Source: Streptomyces griseorubiginosus
GTDB taxonomy: Bacteria > Actinomycetota > Actinomycetes > Streptomycetales > Streptomycetaceae
DNA length: 64,000 nt
Direction of reading: 5' to 3'
Assembly: GCF_001514195.1 (NCBI RefSeq)
Contig: NZ_KQ948734.1
Coordinates: 464,462-528,461 of the forward strand
Both the position numbers and the translations under genes were made by a program. The notes under the pieces are model-generated. The model saw only the letters and a program-made list of their open reading frames with translations. It did no database searches and was not told where the DNA came from. This document shows, one piece after another, positions 23,776 through 31,271 of this stretch (position 1 is its first letter; each line of letters begins with the position of its first letter).

Positions 23776-24324
23776 ATGGGCTACTGGGGTTACTTCGTCG
23801 TGGGCCGCTCGGAGCGGCCGCTGGACGGACTGGACGCGCTGGTCGGAGTCGAGGGCCTGGTCCTGCGGGAGTCGGCGCCCGACGGATGGCAGGTCTGGGA
23901 GTACGCGAGCGGCGAGGGCGAGGTCGGAAACATGAACTCCCTCGCCCGGGAGACCGGTTCGCCCGCGCTGTTCGGTTACGTCATGGACAGCGCGTCGGTG
24001 GTGGTCGAGGCGGCGGGCCCGGAGAGCGGGGGCTGGACGACCTGTCTGGCCCGCGGCGCCATGGCCCGGTATCTCGGGACCGACGACTCCGACGACTCCG
24101 ACGACTCCGACGACTCCGGCGACTCCCACAGGGACCGACTCGCCCTGGACGACTACTTCCTGGAGCCCGGGGACGCGGCCGCGCGGGCGGTCGCCTGGGC
24201 GGCGGAGGCGGGGCACGTGGTGGCCGAGGAACCGCTCCTTGACGTACTGACCTCCGAACCCGACCCGTTGGCCGAAAACCTCTTCTTCCGTATGCTCGAC
24301 CGACTCGGTGTGGTGCCCCTGTGA
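23776..24324 (+). CDS. Hypothetical protein with Asp-Asp-Ser repeat
   Basis: A 182-residue acidic protein beginning MGYWGYFVVGRSERPLDGLDALVGVEG, a start shared, as I recall, with a family of small Streptomyces proteins of unknown role. A run of DDS units (DSDDSDDSDDSG, about residues 103-116) interrupts an otherwise globular sequence and is encoded by 9-bp DNA repeats. The C-terminus has DPLAENLFFRMLDRLGVVPL. ATG 23776 follows GGGGGGACCGGGG; an upstream ATG/GTG at 23710 would add a non-conserved tail. Near the 198-residue gene at 24400 but with its own spacing. Confidence 0.7.
   Translation: MGYWGYFVVGRSERPLDGLDALVGVEGLVLRESAPDGWQVWEYASGEGEVGNMNSLARETGSPALFGYVMDSASVVVEAAGPESGGWTTCLARGAMARYLGTDDSDDSDDSDDSGDSHRDRLALDDYFLEPGDAAARAVAWAAEAGHVVAEEPLLDVLTSEPDPLAENLFFRMLDRLGVVPL
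24082..24126 (+). repeat. Five 9-bp repeats (GACGACTCC) encoding Asp-Asp-Ser
   Basis: Four exact GACGACTCC units run from 24082 to 24117 and a fifth, GGCGACTCC, follows to 24126. The repeats are in frame and encode an acidic, flexible loop in the hypothetical protein; slippage would change its length by whole triplets of residues. Confidence 0.85.
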
Positions 24325-24399
24325 CACTCCCGGGCCATCGCACGCAGTAAGGGGAAGTGCGGGTTCCGTGAGGGAACGCCGCTCGCGAGGGAGGCGTGG

Positions 24400-24996
24400 A
24401 TGAGTCTGGTGGAGCTGATCGGCCAGGCCGACGAGCGCGGGCTGGCGGCCAGCGGGTTGGCTTGTTTGGATCGCTGCGTACCGCTGCTCGGCGGCGACGA
24501 CGAGGTGCTGCGCCCCCTGTGGGCCGCCCTCGCGACCGACAACGGCCGCCCCGAACAGTGGGCCGAACTTCTGGACCAGGCTCGCGGAAAGCTGGGCGAG
24601 GGAGGGGAGTTCGGGTCGGCGGCGGAGGCCGTCCCCGAGGGCGCCGGTGCGGACGAGGCCGTGTCACTGGCCCGGCGGATGTTGGAGGCCGCGCCGGCCG
24701 CGCGGTCCGGTGCCGAGCTGCGGGCATGGGCCGACGCCTGCTCGGTCGCCGCGCTGCGGATCCACCAACTGCTCGACCCCCTGAAGGACACCGCCGGCTC
24801 GCTCGACGAGCGCCGCGAGGGCCGTACGGAGGGCATGTCGCCCCTCGTCGCCGCCGAACTCCGGCGTCAGATCACCGTCCTGGAACTCCTCGCCGGCCAC
24901 GGCCCGGCCGGCGTGCGTCCCGCCCTGGAGGTGTCCACGGAGGGCCGCCGGGTACTGCGCGCGGTGGTGTCACGGAGGAGCCGGCGGAAGGGGTGA
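24400..24996 (+). CDS. Hypothetical protein, helical
   Basis: A 198-residue soluble protein (MSLVELIGQADERGLAASGLACLDRCVPLL...), largely alpha-helical, rich in Ala, Leu, Glu and Arg, ending in a basic SRRSRRKG tail. I recognise no domain. Similar proteins occur beside the preceding gene in other Streptomyces as far as I recall, which suggests functional linkage. The ATG at 24400 has GAGGGAGG about 6 bases upstream. Confidence 0.7.
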   Translation: MSLVELIGQADERGLAASGLACLDRCVPLLGGDDEVLRPLWAALATDNGRPEQWAELLDQARGKLGEGGEFGSAAEAVPEGAGADEAVSLARRMLEAAPAARSGAELRAWADACSVAALRIHQLLDPLKDTAGSLDERREGRTEGMSPLVAAELRRQITVLELLAGHGPAGVRPALEVSTEGRRVLRAVVSRRSRRKG

Positions 24997-25058
24997 AGGG
25001 ACGGAGGGGGGCGGAGAGGGCCGGGAGAGCGGCGAGGCGAGCGCCGGGGCGAGCGCCC

Positions 25059-25520
25059 TCACGGGAGCAGCCACTTGACGACCGCGTCCCCGTACCGGGC
25101 CGTCTGACCGTAGAACGCCGTCAGGTCCCGGTGCGCCGCCGCGAACACCCCCCGCGCCTCCCGCTCGGCACCCGCCCCGCCGTACCTCGGCAGCAACTCC
25201 TCGCGGGCGAGCCGCCACAGGGCCTCGAAGTCGGCGGCCCCCAGGTATGACGAGACCTGGTGCGTCCTGGCCGCGGTCAGCAGGAGGAAGGGCGGCTTGT
25301 CGTGGTCGGCGGGGTAGACCGGCAGCCCGCCCAGGACCACCTCGGCGCCGGTGTAGAGGAGTTCGTGGTCCAGATAGGACTTGTCCAGCACCTCCTCACG
25401 GTGGCGGCCGATGCGTTCGCGTACGGCGTCCCAGTCGTCCTCGAACAGCCGTTGCAACCAGTTGGCGCTGTTGCGCAGGGCCGAGGGCGGCACCGCGCGG
25501 AGATGGAAGTAGTCACTCAT
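25059..25520 (-). CDS. DUF1877 family protein (YfbM-like)
   Basis: A 153-residue soluble protein. MSDYFHLRAVPPSALRNSANWLQRLFEDDWDAVRERIGRHREEVLDKSYLDHELLYTG is the N-terminal part of DUF1877, with the DK(S)YxxLHxLLTG-like stretch altered to DKSYLDHELLYTG. The C-terminus YGGAGAEREARGVFAAAHRDLTAFYGQTARYGDAVVKWLL matches the family's final helix. Function is unknown. The ATG at 25520 is chosen because conservation starts at MSDYFHLR; upstream codons to 25556 look non-conserved. Confidence 0.8.
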   Translation of the reverse strand: MSDYFHLRAVPPSALRNSANWLQRLFEDDWDAVRERIGRHREEVLDKSYLDHELLYTGAEVVLGGLPVYPADHDKPPFLLLTAARTHQVSSYLGAADFEALWRLAREELLPRYGGAGAEREARGVFAAAHRDLTAFYGQTARYGDAVVKWLLP

Positions 25521-25636
25521 CAGAGACAGGAGCGCACGGAGGCACCGAAGCGTCACTCCGGCGTCAACCTCGGGAGCGAAAGGGTCCTGTGACCGTCCGA
25601 AGGGCGTTGCGGTGAAGGTGCGTCGGTCCTGCGCCG

Positions 25637-26137
25637 ATGTCGCCGAAGCCCCCCGGATCGTGTGACGCGCGGCCCCTTCGGAGCGCTGTCACCCGTGTGA
25701 CGACTGATGTGACCGCTCATGCGACAGCCCGTTCGACCGCCGACGTGCACACCCACCGGGCCCACCGGCCCGCCGCCGCGGCCAGACCCGTGCGCTGGGC
25801 GGCCGACGCGGTGTCCGCCCTGCGTGAGGGTGCCCGGGTCCGGCTCGACTACTCCGCGCAGAGCCTGTGGCGGGTCGACCGGCTCATCGAGGAGATACGC
25901 CGGGAGGGGGCGCCGTACGCCGCCGTCGAGACCGTGCTGCGCGGGTTCGGCGCCTACGCCGGTGAGGTCGTGGTCCGTCAGACCGGCGCCGAGTGGTGGA
26001 CGACCGGCGGCGAGTACTGGGTCCGCACGCCCGACGGCCGCCTCTGGGACCCGGTGGACGAGGCCCGCCGCTGTTTCGTCGGCGACGGCTCACTGCGGCT
26101 GCTGTGCCGGGACGCCACGGGTGCCGTACGGCGATGA
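25637..26137 (+). CDS. Hypothetical protein
   Basis: Up to 166 residues. The first 45 are low-complexity (Thr/Ala/His/Arg-rich) and doubtful; the convincing part starts near VRWAADAVSALREGARVRLDYSAQSLWRVDRLIEEIRREGAPYAAVETVLRGFGAYAGEVVVRQTGAEWWTTGGEYWVRTPDGRLWDPVDEARRCF. The pattern (vdrlieeir...gaYaGEvivr..ga.W) recalls small Streptomyces proteins of unknown function. GTG codons at 25697 and 25709 are alternative starts. It converges on the amidase gene across a strong hairpin. Confidence 0.65.
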   Translation: MSPKPPGSCDARPLRSAVTRVTTDVTAHATARSTADVHTHRAHRPAAAARPVRWAADAVSALREGARVRLDYSAQSLWRVDRLIEEIRREGAPYAAVETVLRGFGAYAGEVVVRQTGAEWWTTGGEYWVRTPDGRLWDPVDEARRCFVGDGSLRLLCRDATGAVRR

Positions 26138-26214
26138 CCACGCCGATCGCCGTCGCCGTCCGGTGAACGACGGCCACGCCGATCCATCCCTGTCGGCGCC
26201 GGTGAACGCGGAAC

Positions 26215-26252
26215 GGGCGCCCACTCCCCGAGATGCGGGGGAGTGGGCGCCC
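26215..26252. terminator. Perfect 15-bp stem between hypothetical gene and amidase
   Basis: GGGCGCCCACTCCCC (26215-26229) is the exact reverse complement of GGGGAGTGGGCGCCC (26238-26252), with an 8-base loop. It lies between two convergent genes (ends at 26137 and 26295) and should stop transcription from both sides. Confidence 0.85.
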
Positions 26253-26294
26253 GAGCCGGTGAACCGGGTGCCGCGGACGGCTGCTTGTGGACTG

Positions 26295-28463
26295 CTACTT
26301 GACGTAGACCAGGCCGTCCGTGGTGATCGTCGGGCGGCCGCTGGTGCCGACGACCACGATCTTGATCTTGTGCTGGGCGCTGCTCGACCAGGACTTGGTC
26401 CAGATCGCCTGGCGGTACTTCGTGGTCGAGGACTTCAGGTCCACGGTCGCGACCTTGGTGCCGTCCACGTAGACGTACGCCTGTCCCGAGGTGGACGCCC
26501 GCGAGACCACCCACGCGGCGGACCGGCCGGTGAACGTCCAGGTCAGGCTCGCGTTCTTGGTGCCGCTGGAGTACGACTTCCCGCCGAGGTAGCTGGACGA
26601 CGAACGGGAGGTCCAGGTACCGGACTTCGTGGCCGAGGTCTCCTGGAGGATCATCGGCGTGAAGGCGGGCGACGAGGTGCGGGTGTTGCCCGCGATGTCG
26701 TACGCCGTCATCGACCAGGTGCTCGCCGCACCGGACTTGGCGGTGCGGTTGGAGCTGGTGATGGTCGGGCCGAAGGTGGCCGTCGTCGGGGACGTCAGGC
26801 TGACCTGCTTCAGCGCCTGCGCGTCGGTGGCCTTCCAGCCGAGGGTGACCGGGACGGCCGCGGTCTCGACCGTGCCGGTGCGCAGGGTGATCTTCGGGGT
26901 GGTGGCGAAGACCGGGGCGGTGGTGTCCGCGACGACCGTCAGCGCGGTGGTCGTTGACTTCTCGTCGGTCTTGCCGGACTGGTGCACCGCCCGCACCGCG
27001 ACCTTGTGGCTGCCCGCTGCCAGGGTCGTGTTCGCGGACGAGGCCGTGCCCGGGACCGTCGTGACGACGTTGCCGTCGACCAGCAGCTCGAACTTCGAGA
27101 TCAGCGAACCCGGTGTGGTCGTCGACCACTTCACGGTGATCGCGCCCTTGGTCCAGTACGTCGAGCCGGACAGGGTCGCGCCGGTCAGCGAGGTGACCTT
27201 CAGGCCCTGCACCGGGCCGGCCGCCCAGGCGCGGATGGTCGGCAGCTGGCCGTAGAGGCTGTTGCCGGGGCACTCGGTGGCGTAGCCGTCGCGGTGGCCG
27301 GAGATCGCGCTGAAGGGGTAGGAGGTGCCGGACGTGAAGCTCGTACCGGCGAGGTTCTTCTGGGTGGCGCCCGCCTTCAGCTGGACCGTCGAGGCGGGGT
27401 CGACGCCGTACTGGCCGAGCTTCCAGGCCGCGATCCGGGCGACCGAGGTGAGGGCGGCGTTCGAGGCGCCCGCGGCGGTGTACTCGCCGATGACCGCGAT
27501 GCCGGCGGACTCACGGTTCCAGCCGTAGGTGTGGGCACCCAGGACCGGCTGGTCGACGCCCCCCTTGCGGCCCTCGAAGATCGTGCCGCACTTGTCGACC
27601 AGGAAGTTGTAGCCGAGGTCGTTCCAGCCGTTGCCGTTGGGGGCCGGGGCGGTGTGGTACGCGTAGATGGCCCGCACGATCGACGCCGACTCGGCGCAGG
27701 TGTAGTCGTTCGACCCGGCCGTGTGATGGACGAAGACGGCCTTCACGTCTGTGTTGTACTCCGACGGGTCCGGGCTCAGCGACTCGTCGGCGCCCCAGTC
27801 GGCGCGCGAGACGATCGGCGGCTCGGGGACGTTGGATGCCGGGCCGGCGGGCGTGGTGGCCGTAGGCGACGGGGCCGAGGGGCTCGGGGTCACGTCCTCC
27901 GCGTAGGCCGCCGGCTCGGTCGCGGCGTCGGCTTCGGCGGCGGTCACGCCCGGGTCGACCAGGTTGACCCTGAGACCCGAGGGCAGTCCGGCGCTGGTGG
28001 TGCCGTCCTCGTGGACGACCTGGACCTCGACACCGTCCGAGGGGCCCACCCACAGCGGCTCGGACGCGCCGCGCGCCCCGGCCCGCTCGTCGGCGTCCTC
28101 CACCGGGTCCGCGTCCGTCTCCAGGTCCTGCCAGGACGTCCACGTGCCCGTGTCGACGCTGCGGGTGCGCACCTGCGCCTTGCCGTCGAGCTTCTTGGTC
28201 GCCCCCGTCCAGGAGATACCGAGCAGCGAGAACTGCTTGGTCTCGGTGCGCGGCAGCTCGCGCTCGCCGGTCTCGGGAGCCTTCAGCCCCAGGTTGTAGA
28301 CCTTCACCGGTCGCTCGGCCGGACCCCCCGCGCCGTCGGTCGACGGACTGGCGACGGCGTAGCCGGCGATGCCGCCGCCTCCCAGAACCACCGCACCGAG
28401 CGTCAGCCACGCCCGTCGCTTCATGCTGAGCGGTCTGTACGCACGCCTGTTACGACGACTCAC
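26295..28463 (-). CDS. Secreted N-acetylmuramoyl-L-alanine amidase, PGRP type
   Basis: A 722-residue exported peptidoglycan hydrolase. A signal helix RAWLTLGAVVLGGGGIAGYAVA (about 17-38) precedes a 200-residue N-terminal domain (FSLLGISWTGATKKLDGKAQVRTRS, WTSWQDLE). The PGRP/Amidase_2 domain runs from about 222: SRADWGADESL, zinc ligand in VFVHHTAGSNDYTC, YNFLVDKCGTIFEGRKGG, ISGHRDGYATECPGNSLYGQLP (His and Cys ligands). Two Ig-like beta domains follow (about 400-590), then a C-terminal 110-residue beta domain ending RPTITTDGLVYVK. It cleaves the bond between MurNAc and L-Ala. The GTG start at 28463 is preceded by GGGGTGGGTAGG. It is divergent from a sigma-factor gene across a perfect palindrome. 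Confidence 0.93.
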   Translation of the reverse strand: MSRRNRRAYRPLSMKRRAWLTLGAVVLGGGGIAGYAVASPSTDGAGGPAERPVKVYNLGLKAPETGERELPRTETKQFSLLGISWTGATKKLDGKAQVRTRSVDTGTWTSWQDLETDADPVEDADERAGARGASEPLWVGPSDGVEVQVVHEDGTTSAGLPSGLRVNLVDPGVTAAEADAATEPAAYAEDVTPSPSAPSPTATTPAGPASNVPEPPIVSRADWGADESLSPDPSEYNTDVKAVFVHHTAGSNDYTCAESASIVRAIYAYHTAPAPNGNGWNDLGYNFLVDKCGTIFEGRKGGVDQPVLGAHTYGWNRESAGIAVIGEYTAAGASNAALTSVARIAAWKLGQYGVDPASTVQLKAGATQKNLAGTSFTSGTSYPFSAISGHRDGYATECPGNSLYGQLPTIRAWAAGPVQGLKVTSLTGATLSGSTYWTKGAITVKWSTTTPGSLISKFELLVDGNVVTTVPGTASSANTTLAAGSHKVAVRAVHQSGKTDEKSTTTALTVVADTTAPVFATTPKITLRTGTVETAAVPVTLGWKATDAQALKQVSLTSPTTATFGPTITSSNRTAKSGAASTWSMTAYDIAGNTRTSSPAFTPMILQETSATKSGTWTSRSSSSYLGGKSYSSGTKNASLTWTFTGRSAAWVVSRASTSGQAYVYVDGTKVATVDLKSSTTKYRQAIWTKSWSSSAQHKIKIVVVGTSGRPTITTDGLVYVK

Positions 28464-28515
28464 TACCTACCCCACCCCTTGGACTTCCCGGAGTTCCCCT
28501 GAACCCGGACACAGA

Positions 28516-28542
28516 AGTGCCACCTGTCGCACAGGTGGCACT
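28516..28542. promoter_or_regulatory. Perfect 12-bp inverted repeat between amidase and ECF sigma gene
   Basis: AGTGCCACCTGT (28516-28527) and ACAGGTGGCACT (28531-28542) are exact reverse complements separated by CGC. The site lies 53 bases upstream of the amidase start and about 140 upstream of the sigma gene. Both neighbours are transcribed away from it, so a terminator role is unlikely; an operator for one or both promoters fits best. Confidence 0.6.
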
Positions 28543-28680
28543 CACACAGCGTCCCAACGATCTCAGACGTCACAGTAGTTGCCCACCGCAACCTCCGGGA
28601 CCGCTGCGCGACTGTGACACTTCCGTGCGGGCGGACGCTGTTGACCATGGGAGACATGGGCAAGGGCGAGCCCGCAGAAC

Positions 28681-29337
28681 GTGTGGAATCGCCACGAACC
28701 GGTACGGACAGGAAAGTTCTTGGGCCAGGGAGGGGAACCCCGCCGCGCGCAGGCGTACGACGGGGAACTGGGCGCGGCCGTCGCGCGGGCCCAGGAGGGC
28801 GACGAGGCCGCGTTCGCGGTCGCCTACCGGTTGGTGCAGCCCGGACTGCTCGGATATCTGCGCGGGCTGGTCGGCGACGACGCCGAGGACGTGGCGTCCG
28901 ACGCCTGGCTGGAGATCGCCCGGGACCTCGGGCGGTTCCGGGGCGACGGGGCCGGGTTCCGCGGCTGGAGCGCGACCATCGCCCGGCACCGGGCCCTGGA
29001 CCATCTGCGCCGGCAGAAGGTACGGCCCCGGTCGTCCGCGCTGGAGCAGGACATGCTGGACCTGCCCGGCCCGCACAGCACCCACGACCAGGCGCTGGAG
29101 TCCCTCTCCACCGAGTACGCCCTCGACCTGGTCCGGGCACTTCCGCGCGACCAGGCCGAGGCGGTCCTGCTCCGGGTCGTCGTCGGCCTCGACGGCCCGG
29201 CCGCCGCCCGCGTCCTCGGCAAGCGCCCCGGCGCGGTGCGCACCGCGGCCTACCGGGGCCTGAAGCGGCTGGCGCAGCTGGTCGGCGCCGAGAGTGTGAC
29301 GGATGAACGCCCCCGGACGCTGGGGGAGTCGACATGA
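28681..29337 (+). CDS. ECF RNA polymerase sigma factor (module 1)
   Basis: A 218-residue sigma-70 group 4 protein. Region 2: DEAAFAVAYRLVQPGLLGYLRGLVGDDAEDVASDAWLEIARDLGRFRGDGAGFRGWSATIARHRALDHLRRQ. Region 4: YALDLVRALPRDQAEAVLLRVVVGLDGPAAARVLGKRPGAVRTAAYRGLKRLAQLV, with its helix-turn-helix. It should direct RNA polymerase to a small regulon. GTG 28681 is tentative; TTG 28720 is a shorter option. It overlaps the membrane-partner gene by four bases (ATGA), the usual sigma/anti-sigma arrangement. Strikingly similar to the sigma factor at 38549, including the DAEDVAS(D/E)AWL(E/Q)IARDL and GKRPGAVRTAA(Y/H)RGLKRLA blocks. Confidence 0.93.
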   Translation: MWNRHEPVRTGKFLGQGGEPRRAQAYDGELGAAVARAQEGDEAAFAVAYRLVQPGLLGYLRGLVGDDAEDVASDAWLEIARDLGRFRGDGAGFRGWSATIARHRALDHLRRQKVRPRSSALEQDMLDLPGPHSTHDQALESLSTEYALDLVRALPRDQAEAVLLRVVVGLDGPAAARVLGKRPGAVRTAAYRGLKRLAQLVGAESVTDERPRTLGEST

Positions 29338-30152
29338 CAGGCGAGCACGGCACGGCGGACGGGAACGGACACGGCATGGGTGACGAGCGGCCGTACGGCG
29401 AGACGTCGCCCGCGCCCGAGCCGTCGTACGGGAACGCCGCGTTTCCGGCGAAGGGGGCCCAGGGCGAGGCCGTCTTCCTGCCGAGGGGAGCACACGGTGA
29501 TGCCGCCTTCGAGCCGAAGGTGTCGTACGACCATGGCCGGCTCGAGGCGGTGCTCGGGGCGGCGCTTCTCGGCGCGAAGGAGGACGGCGAGGCCGAGCGG
29601 CGGGCCGTCGACGCCTTCCGGGTGGCCCGGGACACCGGGGCGCACCGGGCGCGGACCCGGCGACGGGACGACTGGCGGCCCCGTCCGCAGCGGCGGTGGG
29701 GACGGTCGTGGAAGGCGACGCTCTCCGTCCTGCTCGCGAGTCTCACCCTCGGCGGTGTCGCCTACGCGGCGATCGGCGCGGGTGGCCACGGCCCGGCCAA
29801 GGGTGCGGCGCGCGACGAGGGCGTACGTCCGAGCGTCACCACCAGCGCCCCGGCCCCGTCGCCGACCGCCCCCCGGTCCTCGGCGCCCGCCCCCGCCGAC
29901 CGTCCGGCCACCGCGAAGGACACCCTGGCCCACTGCCGGGCGTACGAGAAGCTCCGGGGCCGCGGCAGGGCGCTGAACTCGACGGCGTACCGGCGGCTCG
30001 TCGCGGCGGCCGGTGGCGAGGACAACGTCAGCGCCTACTGCGCCGCGCTGACGGAACTGGCGACGGATGCCGCGGACGTGAAGCCGGGTAAGCGGAAGGG
30101 GCAGGCGACCGCCGGGTCGAACGCGGACAAGAACAAGTCCAAGAAGCACTGA
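29334..30152 (+). CDS. Single-pass membrane protein, putative partner/anti-sigma of module 1
   Basis: A 272-residue protein. The N-terminal 115 residues are cytoplasmic; YDHGRLEAVLGAALLGAKEDGEAERRAVDAFRVARDTG is the only conserved-looking patch. One helix, SWKATLSVLLASLTLGGVAYAAIGAG (about 123-148), is followed by a Pro/Ser/Ala linker and a small external domain with two cysteines (LAHCRAYEKLRGRGR... AAGGEDNVSAYCAAL). There is no HxxxCxxC zinc anti-sigma motif, so calling it an anti-sigma factor rests on the overlap with the sigma gene and the topology. The external C...C domain recurs in the paralogue at 39292. Confidence 0.8.
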   Translation: MTGEHGTADGNGHGMGDERPYGETSPAPEPSYGNAAFPAKGAQGEAVFLPRGAHGDAAFEPKVSYDHGRLEAVLGAALLGAKEDGEAERRAVDAFRVARDTGAHRARTRRRDDWRPRPQRRWGRSWKATLSVLLASLTLGGVAYAAIGAGGHGPAKGAARDEGVRPSVTTSAPAPSPTAPRSSAPAPADRPATAKDTLAHCRAYEKLRGRGRALNSTAYRRLVAAAGGEDNVSAYCAALTELATDAADVKPGKRKGQATAGSNADKNKSKKH

Positions 30153-30200
30153 CGACGGCGGTTGCCGAGCAGCTTCGCCTCCAGCCAGTGAAAGGGGCGC

Positions 30201-31271
30201 TCATGCACTGAGTGTCCGGCCGCGCACCGCCTCCCGCAGCTCCGTCACGAACCGCCGCCCCACGGGCAGGAGTTCGCCGCTTTCGAGGAGCGTGCCGGCG
30301 GCGGTCTCGGTGTGCTCCCGCCAGGTGGCGTACTCGCGTCGAGCACGCTCGCCCCCCGTTCCGGCAGCGAGTTCGGTGCGCCAGAAGTCCGTCACGCCCA
30401 GATGCGCGTACGTGCCTTGGAGGAGCGCTCCGGCGGGCCGGAGATCGGGCCGCCACGGAGCGTGGTACCGGGCGCTCGTCGGAGGGCCGTGCAGGGGCAA
30501 CAGGTCGATTAGGGCGCCGAGTTGGACGTGCAGGAATTCGTGCACGAGGGTCAGTGCGAGCAGCACCGGGTCGTCGGGGAGGGACGCGGCGATGGCGCCG
30601 AAAGCGCGGCGGGCCGCTGAACTGACCTCGGTGCCGTCCGGGTTGGGGAGCAGCGGAACCAGCGTGCTCAGACCGGCGGCGATGGCCTCCGCGTGCCAAG
30701 GGTGCCGGCGCACGAGCACGGTCCAGGCGGCACCCAGGGCCTGCGTCCACTCCTCAGTCTGCTCCGCGGTGAGCGGTGCGGCGAGTTCGTGACCGTGCGC
30801 CTCACGGAAGGGGCCCTGGTCGGCGAGCCGCAGGTCCAGTTCCCTGCCGTCACAGTCGGCCGTGACGCGCTGCCATGCCCGCCGGCCAGGGTCCGCCGTC
30901 ACCTGCTCCAACCACCTCAGGTCGGCGGGCAGCCCCTGCTCCAGCGCGGTGAGGGTCCGGGTCAGCCCCTCGTCCAGGTAGGGATACAGCATGACCTCGC
31001 GCCAAGCGGCGCGGTCCCGCCGGTTCAGTTCGAGGAGGCCGCGGTAGGCCGCTTCGGCGGTGCGCTCCTCAGACAGGCCCTCGGCGGTCTGCCGCAGGGC
31101 CCGCAGCATCAGCATGCGCTTGCTGAGCTGTCCACCCCGGAGCAGGTTCACGGCCGTCACGCCGCCTCGGCCCCGGGCCAGAGCTTCGAAGACGGGGGCC
31201 GGCACGGTGTGCTGGACCAGCGCCTGACCAGGGCCCGGTGCGCCACCTCGCCGATCCGTCGCCGTACTCAT
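30201..31271 (-). CDS. HEXXH-motif protein of the Fxs locus
   Basis: A 356-residue soluble protein that carries HEFLH at residues 244-248 in LALTLVHEFLHVQLGALIDLLPLH, the signature of the HEXXH domain family found beside FxsB radical SAM enzymes (TIGR04267). The two histidines and glutamate suggest a metal-dependent hydrolase or hydroxylase-like role in peptide maturation; one proposal for relatives is peptide modification, but the reaction here is unknown. Conserved neighbours of the motif include PLLPNPDGTEVSSAARRAFGAIAASLPDDP. The ATG at 31271 overlaps the fxsB stop by four bases (ATGA). The frame remains open upstream inside fxsB but conservation begins here. Confidence 0.85.
   Translation of the reverse strand: MSTATDRRGGAPGPGQALVQHTVPAPVFEALARGRGGVTAVNLLRGGQLSKRMLMLRALRQTAEGLSEERTAEAAYRGLLELNRRDRAAWREVMLYPYLDEGLTRTLTALEQGLPADLRWLEQVTADPGRRAWQRVTADCDGRELDLRLADQGPFREAHGHELAAPLTAEQTEEWTQALGAAWTVLVRRHPWHAEAIAAGLSTLVPLLPNPDGTEVSSAARRAFGAIAASLPDDPVLLALTLVHEFLHVQLGALIDLLPLHGPPTSARYHAPWRPDLRPAGALLQGTYAHLGVTDFWRTELAAGTGGERARREYATWREHTETAAGTLLESGELLPVGRRFVTELREAVRGRTLSA

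Noticed and set aside
28516..28542. Terminator at the 27-base palindrome
   Set aside because: Both flanking genes are transcribed away from it, so there is no upstream transcript to stop; an operator is more likely.
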